A stretch of 21,631 bases of DNA from CAYSPU01 sp964432995 (GTDB taxonomy: Bacteria; Verrucomicrobiota; Verrucomicrobiia; Limisphaerales; JAHDYP01): the NCBI GenBank assembly GCA_964432995.1, contig CAYSPU010000082.1, forward strand, positions 1 to 21,631, given 5' to 3'. Made by a program: the position numbers and the translations under genes. Position 1 is the first letter of the stretch, and each line of letters begins with the position of its first letter. The notes below the pieces were generated by a model. It worked only from the letters and a program-made list of their open reading frames with translations, was not told the origin of the DNA and did no database searches. Shown here piece by piece: positions 8,276-16,289 of the stretch.

Positions 8276-11140
8276 CTATGGATGGCTCAGGCGGAAGAAC
8301 CGCATGGCATCGCCGGGAGTCACGGTGGCCTTCTGCACTTCACCTTCGACGATCGGGGTGAGCCCGGCCGATTGCCAGTCGGGAGGCGACAACGTCGTCG
8401 TGGACTGCACGTCGAACCCGGTGGCGGCGGCGGGCCAGGTGAGGACGATGCTGTTGCCCTCGCGAGCAACCGTGAGCGTTGGCGAAGTCACTGGCGCAAG
8501 GTGCGATGAGGTCACCGAGAGGGCGGCGAGGTAGGTCACCCCCGGCGTGCTGCTGAACACGGCCAGGAAGGACTGGCTGGCCGGCGAGTAGGTGATGTTG
8601 TGGAAGTTGGCGGTGGTGCCAAGGCCGCCCGGCGAGTCGGCCAGGAAATACGGGGCGCCCAGTTGGCTGGGCAGCGGAAGGCCGTCGGGCCCGAGAAGGA
8701 GGAACGCGTAGGCCTCGGGCAGGCCGACCGAGCTGCCGGTGGAGTTCATGCCCACGGCGATCACCCCGCGGTCGGGGTCGGCCGCGAGCTGAGGATGCTG
8801 GTGGTTGAACGGGTTGCCGCTGGCGCCGTCCAGGTATGGGACTTCCGCGCGCGCCGCGGTGAAGGTGTAGTTCGGCGCGGTGCCGAGATCGAAGTAGGAG
8901 AGATCCCCGTGGGCCGTGCTGTTGCCCGCATCATAAGCGACGAGGAGCTGGCCGTTGAAGGGGTTCACCATCACGGCCGGGTGACCTTCGGTGGTCCCGG
9001 CCGGCAAGCCATCGGAGAGTTCCTGTTCGGTGCGCGCCACCAGGCCGCCCTGTCCGTTGGGCGCCGTGTCGATGATCGAGCCAACAATCCGGTTGTGCAG
9101 CGTGCCGGTGGACCCGTTCGAGTTGTCGGTGTTCGCGATGTACAGAAACGCGTCAAGGTCTTCGAGGTAGATCACGTCCGGATCGTCCTCGTCGCCGACG
9201 GACTGGAGCAGGTCGATCCTGGTGAAGGGCGCGGTGAGCAAGGTCCCCGCCTGGTTGTACAGTGCCCCCACGGTGGATTCGCCCTCGTCAGCGGCCTTGC
9301 GCTCGGCGACGAGGAGGAAGTTTCCGTTGACCGAGCTGACGGCGACGGCGACGTCGTCATAAGACTGGTCCGAATCCGGGTCATGCATCCAGGCCTTGGC
9401 GACGGGCGAGTTGCCGCCCGCAACGGCAGCGGGATTGAGGAGCGCGACGAGGACGACGTCGGTGGCCAGAGTGCTGGCGCCGCGGGCGTTGGCGGCGACG
9501 ACGTACTGCTTGGAGACCGGGTTGTATTTGGCGTCGCAGCGGCTCAGCGTTCCCACCGGGTTGCCGAAGATCATGAACGGCTCGCCGGCCGGCACGAGGG
9601 TGGCGGGATCGTAGAAGCGGCCCATCAGGGCCATGACCGCAACTTGCTGGCTGATCGGGTCCACCTCGCCAAGAGAATTCACCGAGTCGATGTACGTGAC
9701 CAGCACTTCGGAAGCGTCGGTGTTCACGGCAACCGCACACTCCGTGGCGACCACGGTCTCGTCGGTAACGGCGACGGCTGGAAGGCTGCGGAGACGCGGA
9801 CCATCCGGAGGTGAGAGCGGCGTCGCAAAGTCCACCCACGCCACATAGAAACTGGCGTCGGCCAGGTCCGCCGTGGTGTCGGTGGTGGTCTTGCGCGACT
9901 GGATGACGAACTTGCCGTTGCTGTATTCGTAGGAGAAGAAGGCGCGGGTGGCGACCGTCTCGAAGGAACCGGCTTCCAGTTCCGCCGCCTGGAGGAGCAG
10001 CGTGCCGTCCGCGCCTGTCTTGCCGGGGATGGCCAGTTCGTAGGTGCCGGTCCCGGCTCGGGTGACCGTGAAGTCGCCCGCCGCCTTGCGTTTCGAGCCG
10101 TCGGTTCCGTTGATGTAGCCGCCGAGGAGATTCTGGGCGTCAAAGGGCACGTAGACAAACTGGAACTCGGACTGGGCGGGATCCGCCAGCGTCTCGGCAT
10201 CCAGCGCGGCATCTTCGCGGATGGTGATCAGCCAACCCGTCCCGTCTTCCAGGGGCGCCACCCCCACGATGTTGACGTCGCTGCCGCCATCGGCCGACGT
10301 GGTGAAGAGCATGCCGTCCTCGAGGGAGTTCACCCCTGGGAGCCGGAGCTCGGCGATGCCGGCGTAGATGCCGCTCTCCGCCGGGTACTGCAGCCACTTG
10401 ACCAGACCCGCGGTCAATCCCGCCGCGTGCGCGCCGGCAGAGGTCCAACCGGAGGCGCCTTCGGCGGTGGGACCAGCCGCCTCGCCGCCCAGCCACCCTT
10501 GGTCATACGGGAACCAGACAGCCGAGAAGCTGAAGTTGGCTTCCGGGCTGGAGGCATGCGTGCCGGCGCGGCCGGTGTTGATGTCGAGGTTCCCCGTGCC
10601 GAAACTGCCGTCCTGCAGGTTGTAGCCCGGCCCCGACGACGACTCCGACAAGGCGACTGTCGGGAAGAAGGCCCCTTCGCCATCCCCCCAATTCACCGGC
10701 CCATTCTGGCGCGCCGTCGGAAGGACGAGGCCCAGCAGCGGGCTGGGGCGCCACGCCTGGCTGGCAGGGACACCGGCCGAGCTGTCGCCGAACTCGATGA
10801 ACCCCTGGTTCAGATTGTCGAGGGCGGCCGTCGGGTCCCCCGGGGCAAGGCGCATCGCGAAGTCTCCGCGATTGTAGCGGTTCAGGGACCAGGGGATCGG
10901 CCCTTGCCCCTCGAAGCCGGTGACCTCGACGCTGCCATCGAAGACGGTGCTGCCTCTGGCGATCACGTTGACGGCCGTGACGGACGTGTTGGGAAAGGCC
11001 CCCGGAGCGCCACCCCCCTCGGGAACCTGCGGCGTGGGACCGGAAGGCGCCGCCAAGACAAACGGCGCGGTGGAGAGCAGGATGGCCAGGACCGGCGCTA
11101 CCCTGGCAGGGCAGCGTGAGGGGAGAAGATTCGTGATCAT
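8276..11140 (-). CDS. Exported protein of unknown function with propeller-like second half and RFFRL C-terminal tail (954 aa)
   Basis: The start ATG at 11140 is followed by a clear signal peptide with probable cleavage after VLA near residue 30. Mature residues 31-430 contain glycine- and acid-rich beta-strand sequence (for example GFIEFGDSS and LLGGYINGTDG) that I do not recognise. Residues about 450-880 contain recurring strand patterns and NPxSKQYVVAANA / NPFNGQLLVAYD / SPASQSFLAVF segments, suggesting a beta-propeller built from similar blades. Residues about 885-954 form a compact module (IVLTWPAAATGFDVQST ... MRFFRLSHP) clearly related to the C-terminus of the converging giant surface protein. 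The gene ends in TAG exactly where that module ends, so TAG works as a stop here. It is probably secreted or surface-attached. No catalytic motif is visible. Confidence 0.88.
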   Translation of the reverse strand: MITNLLPSRCPARVAPVLAILLSTAPFVLAAPSGPTPQVPEGGGAPGAFPNTSVTAVNVIARGSTVFDGSVEVTGFEGQGPIPWSLNRYNRGDFAMRLAPGDPTAALDNLNQGFIEFGDSSAGVPASQAWRPSPLLGLVLPTARQNGPVNWGDGEGAFFPTVALSESSSGPGYNLQDGSFGTGNLDINTGRAGTHASSPEANFSFSAVWFPYDQGWLGGEAAGPTAEGASGWTSAGAHAAGLTAGLVKWLQYPAESGIYAGIAELRLPGVNSLEDGMLFTTSADGGSDVNIVGVAPLEDGTGWLITIREDAALDAETLADPAQSEFQFVYVPFDAQNLLGGYINGTDGSKRKAAGDFTVTRAGTGTYELAIPGKTGADGTLLLQAAELEAGSFETVATRAFFSYEYSNGKFVIQSRKTTTDTTADLADASFYVAWVDFATPLSPPDGPRLRSLPAVAVTDETVVATECAVAVNTDASEVLVTYIDSVNSLGEVDPISQQVAVMALMGRFYDPATLVPAGEPFMIFGNPVGTLSRCDAKYNPVSKQYVVAANARGASTLATDVVLVALLNPAAVAGGNSPVAKAWMHDPDSDQSYDDVAVAVSSVNGNFLLVAERKAADEGESTVGALYNQAGTLLTAPFTRIDLLQSVGDEDDPDVIYLEDLDAFLYIANTDNSNGSTGTLHNRIVGSIIDTAPNGQGGLVARTEQELSDGLPAGTTEGHPAVMVNPFNGQLLVAYDAGNSTAHGDLSYFDLGTAPNYTFTAARAEVPYLDGASGNPFNHQHPQLAADPDRGVIAVGMNSTGSSVGLPEAYAFLLLGPDGLPLPSQLGAPYFLADSPGGLGTTANFHNITYSPASQSFLAVFSSTPGVTYLAALSVTSSHLAPVTSPTLTVAREGNSIVLTWPAAATGFDVQSTTTLSPPDWQSAGLTPIVEGEVQKATVTPGDAMRFFRLSHP

Positions 11141-11456
11141 GGTAACGCGGGTTCGTTCGGAGTTGGGGAGCCTGATTCAGGCGGCATACTCGTTTCCCCC
11201 ACCACGATCCGTCAAGGAGAACTGCAAATGCTGGCTCGAGTCGCGGCTTGACTATCTGCTCTGCCAGGCGGTCACTATCATCCTAGAACTGGAGCTGCGC
11301 CTGTCTTTCGTCTCCGACGCGCGGCGGGGATCCGCGTCGTTCCGTTTCGTTTCCGGGTTCCTCGCACACCGGAGGTGCGGTCCGTGTGCCGAACGAGGGC
11401 GGGGCAGACCGACGAACGCATGACGATCAACCAAGGACGAGAATCCTCAGACTGTT
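11141..11456. promoter_or_regulatory. Divergent control region with two hairpins
   Basis: This 316-base gap separates two divergently read genes and must hold at least two promoters. I see no RNA gene and no convincing -35/-10 pair; TTGACT at 11248-11253 has no well-spaced -10 partner. Two inverted repeats stand out. The first is cgacgcg (11315-11321) with cgcgtcg (11333-11339). The second is gcacac (11364-11369) with gtgtgc (11384-11389), extended after a 4-base bulge by cctc/gagg. The second lies about 60 bases before the rightward start and could be part of its 5' leader. Neither start has an obvious Shine-Dalgarno sequence. Confidence 0.35.
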
Positions 11457-13241
11457 ATGATCGATCCCAACCTGGCGCTGTTCGCGATCGAGGCCGGCGT
11501 GCGGCTTGGTCGCAAGATCAACGAGGTGCTCGTCGACGAGACCGCGCAACGGCCGTTGCTGATGCCGCTGGGCGATCTGTTTGGGAGCGTCACGGAGGCC
11601 GAAGCCATGCGCTTCTTCGCCGTGGAACAGCCCGACCTGATCAAGGCCGGCGGCTCCTGCTTCGCGATCCGCGACGACCGCGCCAAACTCATCCAGGTCT
11701 ACCGGGCCATGCGCGGTGTCGAGGCCCAGGTCATGCCGCCCACCACCGACTTGGACCTCCGGCGCAGGGAGATCATCGGCAACCTGAGCGCCCTCGACCA
11801 GTTCGACCGGCAGTTCCAGGCCAAACACCCCGCCCGACGCATCCTCGGCACCGTGGTCGAGATCGGCATCGACTACTTCGCCGCCCACCCCGAAGCGATG
11901 GGACGGGATTCGGCCGCGCGCAAGATTGTGCATGCCTTCGTGGCGGGGTTGCAGGACACGGACTTCGCGGAAGGAACCGGCCGGCAGATCCTGGGCGACC
12001 TCCTCGGCTCCGCCCTGCGCGCCGTTGGCGAGCATGCGGCCCTCATCGATGATGACCGCCGGCTCACCATGCTGCTCGGCGCCGTCACCGGTGCCGTCGC
12101 CGAGGACCTGCGCAAAGCGATCCAGGAGGAAAACGAGGTCGCGCGCCATCAGCTTCTGCGTCGGATCGGCACCAGCCTGCTGCGCGGCGCCGCCGGCGCG
12201 TTCGCCGACGAAATCGCGCTCTTCATGCCCGATGACGGTGCGGCGCGCCAACTGGTTCAGGACACGCTCCGCCAGGTGCTGCAAGGCATCCAAGGCCAGG
12301 AAGACATCTTCACCAACGAGACCCTCGAACTCATCGTCAGAAGCGCGTTGCGCTCGACCGCCGAGAACGCCAACCTGCTCACCGACCAGCAGGCGCTCCA
12401 GGAGTTCATCCAGCGGACCACCGCGGTGCTGGCCGACCGGCAATGGGACCGGCTCTTCTCCGCAGCCACCGCGGGGGCCGTCCTGCATGAAGCCCTCGAG
12501 GTGCTGCGGGAGAACATCGAGACGCTGATCCCGCCCGGCCAGCCACAGGCTCAACGCCTGGCCCAGGCCCTGGCGGCGATGGCCGGGAGTCTCTCCGCCA
12601 AACTCGCCGGCGGGGGCAGCATCCAGGACCTGCTCTCACGCCGGCAAGTGGTCGAACTGGCTGGCGTGGTCCTGCACGAGGCCGCCCGCAGCCCGGAACT
12701 GCTGCTCGGCGACACGACCGACGACCCCAAGAAGACCGTCCTGGCCCAAGTCATCGCTTCGGTCGCCAAAGCCCTGGGCGACGAGCCGACGCTCCTGACC
12801 AACGGCGAAGGATTCATCCAGCTCACCCAAGTGGCCCTCCGGGTGACGCTGCAGAACGCGACCAAGTTGATCAACCGCGAGACCACGAGCCCAGCCACCA
12901 ACCTCCTCTGTCAGGTGCTCAAACAGGTGGTTGCCACGCTCACCGCGGAGAAGGACCCGCGGCGCTTGATCACCCGGGATGTCTTCCTGGAAATCGTGTC
13001 GCGCGTCCTGCCCATCGTGTCGGCGAATACCGAGTCGCTCGATGCCAAACCGAAGCTGGTCGCCACCACGATCGTCTCCGCCCTCGCCCTGGCCCGGGGC
13101 GCCCTGGCCGGACGCATCAACGGCGACAACCTGCCCGGCCTCATCGAGAAACTGCTCGTCCTCGCCCTCTGGGATGAGTTGGATCTGGACGATCAGCAGA
13201 AACTCCGAGTGACAGCACTGCAGTCGCTCCGTGCCGCTTGA
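11457..13241 (+). CDS. Unrecognised all-helical repeat protein, about eight two-helix repeats (594 aa)
   Basis: I do not recognise this family. The protein has no signal peptide, no membrane span and no obvious catalytic motif, so it looks soluble and cytoplasmic. After an N-terminal region (1-125, with a MPLGDLFGS segment), the rest is built of related helical pairs. Units begin near residues 128, 176, 231, 288, 335, 396, 451 and 507. Spacings are 47-61, with the last two 55 and 56. Each first helix follows a pattern like LELIVRSALRSTAENANLL (290-308), FIQLTQVALRVTLQNATKLI (453-472) or VFLEIVSRVLPIVSANTESL (509-528). Such regular amphipathic pairs suggest an alpha-solenoid of HEAT/ARM type, usually a protein-binding scaffold. 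That is inference. The lipoprotein gene follows after 29 bases, so the two are probably co-transcribed. The start is the first ATG of the frame; no clear ribosome binding site is visible. Confidence 0.85.
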   Translation: MIDPNLALFAIEAGVRLGRKINEVLVDETAQRPLLMPLGDLFGSVTEAEAMRFFAVEQPDLIKAGGSCFAIRDDRAKLIQVYRAMRGVEAQVMPPTTDLDLRRREIIGNLSALDQFDRQFQAKHPARRILGTVVEIGIDYFAAHPEAMGRDSAARKIVHAFVAGLQDTDFAEGTGRQILGDLLGSALRAVGEHAALIDDDRRLTMLLGAVTGAVAEDLRKAIQEENEVARHQLLRRIGTSLLRGAAGAFADEIALFMPDDGAARQLVQDTLRQVLQGIQGQEDIFTNETLELIVRSALRSTAENANLLTDQQALQEFIQRTTAVLADRQWDRLFSAATAGAVLHEALEVLRENIETLIPPGQPQAQRLAQALAAMAGSLSAKLAGGGSIQDLLSRRQVVELAGVVLHEAARSPELLLGDTTDDPKKTVLAQVIASVAKALGDEPTLLTNGEGFIQLTQVALRVTLQNATKLINRETTSPATNLLCQVLKQVVATLTAEKDPRRLITRDVFLEIVSRVLPIVSANTESLDAKPKLVATTIVSALALARGALAGRINGDNLPGLIEKLLVLALWDELDLDDQQKLRVTALQSLRAA

Positions 13242-13270
13242 CGAACCCGATACTCCCACGCCTGGCTCTT

Positions 13271-14068
13271 ATGAACACCTCCCCTCGCTCCTCGAGTTGG
13301 CGCCTGCTGCTGGCCATCGCTCTGATGGCCGCCACCGGCTGCTCCACGTTGCAGTACCGCGCGGTCCAGAACCGCTTCGAAGACGCCGTCCGCGCCGACA
13401 ACGAACGGTCCGTGATGCCCTTCACCGACCCGGCCGGCCAATATCGGGCCGTTGCCGGCGAACTCACCCCGGATTCCATCGCCGGCCTGGACGAGAAGCT
13501 CCGGCCCAACGCCTGGACCATCCGCGCCGTATCCCAATGGCGGGCCGAGGAATTTGCCCCCGCTGTCACCAGCGCCCTCGAGGGCCTGGCCGAGATCGCC
13601 CGCCAAAAACCCCAGACCCCGCAACTCGAGCACGGCCGCGACAGCATCATTCTGACGATGCTCCCCGGCCTGATCGAGGACTCGCGCCTCCGGCAGCGTT
13701 TCCAGACCCGGGGGACCGCCGATGTGGCGACTCACTACGACGAATACGCCGCCAAATTCCGCACCGCCGTTCGCGCCCTGACCGAGGCCCGGGAAAAAGT
13801 GGCGGCGCCGACCCCGCCGGAGGTGATCCACTATTGGAACTACCAGTGTTGGCGGGTCCTCCAGAACTGGAGCTTCGTCCTTTCCCATTTGCCGGCCGAG
13901 GCCGCAGCCGACCCGAATCGCGAGGCGGACGCGTTCGTGCAGACGGCCCTGTCGAACGCGCGAGTGGCAGGGGCCACGGACTTGCCGTCGGCCATGGCGG
14001 CCGTGGAGAAAGCTCTGCCACCCCAACACCCTTATCGACAACTCATCAACTTGGAGGGGCAACGGTAG
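13271..14068 (+). CDS. Predicted lipoprotein of unknown function (265 aa)
   Basis: The start at ATG 13271 gives a textbook lipoprotein signal: MNTSPRSSSWR, a hydrophobic LLLAIALMAATG, then Cys24 followed by Ser. The frame also extends to a TTG at 13238 that overlaps the preceding stop by four bases. That start would add eleven residues before the signal and is less likely, although the overlap would fit translational coupling. The mature part is alpha-helical and rich in Ala, Arg and Glu (WRAEEFAPAVTSALEGLAEIA, then EYAAKFRTAVRALTEAREKV, shown as two fragments). This resembles degenerate TPR-like helices, but no motif is decisive. It lies directly behind the 594-residue repeat protein and probably shares its transcript. 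The lipid-anchored protein would face the periplasm while its partner looks cytoplasmic, so a direct complex is not assured. It ends in TAG. Confidence 0.82.
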   Translation: MNTSPRSSSWRLLLAIALMAATGCSTLQYRAVQNRFEDAVRADNERSVMPFTDPAGQYRAVAGELTPDSIAGLDEKLRPNAWTIRAVSQWRAEEFAPAVTSALEGLAEIARQKPQTPQLEHGRDSIILTMLPGLIEDSRLRQRFQTRGTADVATHYDEYAAKFRTAVRALTEAREKVAAPTPPEVIHYWNYQCWRVLQNWSFVLSHLPAEAAADPNREADAFVQTALSNARVAGATDLPSAMAAVEKALPPQHPYRQLINLEGQR

Positions 14069-14148
14069 TCTGTTGCCCCGACCAGCACCCCAGGTCCAGC
14101 GCCTCCGGTAGGACGACCTCCCCGAGAGGATTCTGAGTCTCCTCAATC

Positions 14149-15900
14149 TCAGTACCCCACCGCACCGGCGTCCGGAGCGCGCCGATCGGCCGCCCCCAGC
14201 CTCCGCCCCGTAGCCGGATCCAACAGGATTCCCATTGCCTGCCCGATGTTGTCCCCGACCCGGACGGCATGACCCTTGGCCTTCAACTGCCGCCGGATTG
14301 CGCGCGAGGCCGTTTGCGGCTCGAGCACGAGTTCATTCGGCAACCACTGGTGATGCGCGCGCCTCGCATCGATGGCACTGGCGATGTCCATGTCGAAGTC
14401 CACCACGTTGAGCACGACTTGCAGGACAGTGTTGATGATCGTGCGCCCGCCCGGCGAACCGATGACCAGCCAGGGCTTGCCCTCCCGCGCCACAATCGTC
14501 GGCGCCATGCTCGAGAGCATCCGTTTGCCCGGCGCCACCACATTCGGCGGGGTGCCGATGAACCCGTGACGATCGGTGCGGCCGGGCTGCGGGTTGAAAT
14601 CCCCCATCTCGTTGTTGTAGAGGAAGCCGAGGCCTTCCGCCACGAGGCGCGCGCCGTAGGAGTACTCCAGGGTATAGGTCACCGCCACCGCGTTCCCCGC
14701 CGCGTCGACCGCCGAGTAATGGGTGGTTTCCGAAGACTCATAGACGTCGCTGAATCGCGCCGGATCGCTCGGCGAGGCGCGGTCCGGATCGATGCTGTGC
14801 CGCAGCCGCTCCCCGTGTTCCTTGGAAATGAGACGGGCCAGAGGGAGATCGGGATTGAAGTCCGGATCGCCCAGATGCCGGGCGCGATCGGCGAACGCGC
14901 GGCGCATGACTTCGGCCAGCAGGTGCAGGTAGGGCGCCGAGTTGTGCTGGTGAGACCGGAGATCGCAGCCTTCGAGCATGTTCAGCATCTCCACCAATCC
15001 CACGCCGCCAGAACTCGGCGCCGGCATGGAATACACTTCACAGCCGCGATAGGTGCCCCGCACGGGCGGACGTTCTTTTGCTTCGTAAGCCGCGAGGTCG
15101 GATTCCGCAATCAACCCGCCATGCCGCTGCATGTCGGCCGCGAGCATCCGCGCGGTTTCCCCCTGGTAGAAGTCCGCGCGGCCCTGCTGTTGCAGCCGGC
15201 GCAAGGTCCGGCCCAGGTCCGGCTGGCGCCAAAGGTCCCCCGCCCGATAGGCCGAACCGTCGGGCCGCAGGAACACCCTGGCTGCGGCCGGGCATTTCCG
15301 CCAGTCCTTCCGGCGCCGACGGAACTCCCCGGCCATCGCTTTGCTCAAGGGGAAACCGTCCTCGGCCAACCGGATCGCCGGCGCGGCCAGTTGACTCCAC
15401 GACCGAGTGCCGAACCGTTTCAGGGCGAGGTCGAAGCCCGCCACCGTTCCAGGCACACCTACTGCCGCGTACCCCTCATGGTGCCAGTCCCGGCGGTAGC
15501 TGCCATCCGGGCCCAGGTACATGTCCGGACGCGCCTTCTCCGGAGCCTTCTCCCGGAAATCGAACGTGGTGACCTCGCCGCTCGACGTCATCACCACCAT
15601 GAACCCGCCGCCCCCGAGATTGCCCGCCGACGGATGGACCACGGCCAGGGCCAAGCCGGTCGCCACCGTGGCGTCCACCGCGTTGCCGCCCTCCCGCAAC
15701 ACCTGCACGCCAACCTCGGACGCCCGTCGTTGGGCGCTGACCACCATCCCCCGCGGCGCAGCCACCGCCTCCCCGAGGGGGGCCCCCTGAGCAACCAGCC
15801 AGACGACCAGACTGAAGCCCGCGCTCCAGAACCGCGCGCGTCCGAGTCCCGTGCGCCGGCTTTCCCGGAAACTGCGGTTGTGGAGGGTGTGGCGCTTCAC
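14149..15900 (-). CDS. ggt: Gamma-glutamyltransferase / glutathione hydrolase precursor (583 aa)
   Basis: This enzyme cleaves the gamma-glutamyl bond of glutathione and transfers the glutamyl group to water or an acceptor in the periplasm. The precursor cuts itself into large and small subunits. The nucleophile is the first Thr of TTHYSAVD, residue 392, close to Thr391 of the E. coli enzyme; the total length (583) also matches the family. Other hallmarks are GNAVDATVA and GNLGGGGFMV near the N-terminus, the substrate-binding Arg in DFREKAP, NNEMGDFNPQPG, GSPGGRTIINTVLQ and HHQWLPNELVLEP near the end. The position that is Asn in the E. coli TYTLN motif is Glu here (TYTLE), as I recall for Bacillus enzymes. 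I chose GTG 15900 (GGAG 11 bases upstream) because it places a signal peptide directly in front; the frame upstream to 16221 reads through repeat DNA. The n-region contains SRRTGL, a weak Tat-like motif. Confidence 0.95.
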   Translation of the reverse strand: MKRHTLHNRSFRESRRTGLGRARFWSAGFSLVVWLVAQGAPLGEAVAAPRGMVVSAQRRASEVGVQVLREGGNAVDATVATGLALAVVHPSAGNLGGGGFMVVMTSSGEVTTFDFREKAPEKARPDMYLGPDGSYRRDWHHEGYAAVGVPGTVAGFDLALKRFGTRSWSQLAAPAIRLAEDGFPLSKAMAGEFRRRRKDWRKCPAAARVFLRPDGSAYRAGDLWRQPDLGRTLRRLQQQGRADFYQGETARMLAADMQRHGGLIAESDLAAYEAKERPPVRGTYRGCEVYSMPAPSSGGVGLVEMLNMLEGCDLRSHQHNSAPYLHLLAEVMRRAFADRARHLGDPDFNPDLPLARLISKEHGERLRHSIDPDRASPSDPARFSDVYESSETTHYSAVDAAGNAVAVTYTLEYSYGARLVAEGLGFLYNNEMGDFNPQPGRTDRHGFIGTPPNVVAPGKRMLSSMAPTIVAREGKPWLVIGSPGGRTIINTVLQVVLNVVDFDMDIASAIDARRAHHQWLPNELVLEPQTASRAIRRQLKAKGHAVRVGDNIGQAMGILLDPATGRRLGAADRRAPDAGAVGY

Positions 15901-16110
15901 GGTTCCGCCCGCTCCAGTTCGTGTTGAATGGTCTGATGAAACGCCTTCCGGTGGGGTTCGCCGGCCACCAGGAGCACGGTCACGACAATTGGGGCACTCA
16001 CGATCAGCGCGACGTTCGGGCGGGATATCGCATGCATGGACGCACGCCCTTTCTACCGGACGGACATCCCTCAATCCAGTCTCGATCCGCGCATGCGGAG
16101 GTCGTCGGGC

Positions 16111-16127
16111 ACGCCGCCAGGCGGCGT
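16111..16127. repeat. GC-rich hairpin next to the heptamer repeat
   Basis: The sequence acgccgcc (16111-16118) is exactly complementary to ggcggcgt (16120-16127) with a single base between. It sits 36 bases before the heptamer array. The combination of hairpin, spacer (gttaaacacagaacatcgga) and heptamers looks like one composite intergenic element. I believe similar composites occur elsewhere in this phylum, but that is from memory and was not checked. Confidence 0.5.
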
Positions 16128-16163
16128 TAAACACAGAACATCGGATAGGGAGTGGAAGCTGCG

Positions 16164-16203
16164 GTTCAACGTTCAATGTTCGACGTTCGACGTTCGACGT
16201 TCG
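16164..16203. repeat. Heptamer tandem repeat (GTTCRAY), about 5.5 copies
   Basis: The array reads gttcaac, gttcaat, gttcgac, gttcgac, gttcgac, gttcg. Three units are identical and two differ at one or two positions. It lies in the spacer between ggt and the membrane protein gene, about 90 bases before the latter's start. On the minus strand it encodes the spurious peptide pattern NVERRTLNVE, a low-complexity string often seen in predicted proteins from this phylum. It resembles in kind the short tandem heptamer repeats known from cyanobacteria. Any function, such as slippage-driven variation in promoter spacing, is speculation. Confidence 0.8.
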
Positions 16204-16276
16204 GGCCCCGTGAACATGCACGGCCAGCCCTGTCCAATCCTCCGGACGCCATCGCCTGAGATTGGGCGGGCGTCAC

Positions 16277-16280
16277 GGAG
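16277..16280 (+). promoter_or_regulatory. Ribosome binding site of the 656-aa membrane protein gene
   Basis: GGAG ends nine bases before the ATG at 16290. It is the clearest Shine-Dalgarno site in the window and fixes the start of the membrane protein. Confidence 0.6.
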
Positions 16281-16289
16281 CCTGGAATC

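Larger units (their letters stand above)
15901..16289. promoter_or_regulatory. Divergent spacer between ggt and the membrane protein gene
   Basis: This 389-base non-coding stretch must contain the promoters for both neighbours. I could not identify convincing promoter boxes. It holds a GC-rich hairpin at 16111-16127 and a heptamer tandem repeat at 16164-16203, listed separately. Before the rightward gene, gacgcc (16246-16251) can pair with ggcgtc (16269-16274), which could form a leader hairpin just upstream of the ribosome binding site. Nothing here looks like a structured RNA gene. Confidence 0.4.

Noticed and set aside
11248..11281. Sigma-70-type promoter TTGACT ... TATCAT
   Set aside because: The spacing between the two hexamers is 22 bases, well outside the usual 16-19.
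14069..14148. Terminator between the lipoprotein gene and ggt
   Set aside because: Only a 5-bp stem (14126-14130 with 14140-14144) with a 9-base loop and no T-run is visible; too weak to call.
14269..15927. 552-codon open frame on the plus strand opposite ggt
   Set aside because: The minus strand holds a complete gamma-glutamyltransferase with its catalytic Thr. The plus-strand product is His/Arg-rich noise.
16164..16203. CRISPR array
   Set aside because: The units are seven bases long without spacers and there are no cas genes, so it is a simple tandem repeat.
15901..16221. Upstream extension of ggt to ATG 16221
   Set aside because: It would translate the heptamer repeat and place over 100 unrelated residues before the signal peptide. 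GTG 15900 gives the expected length.
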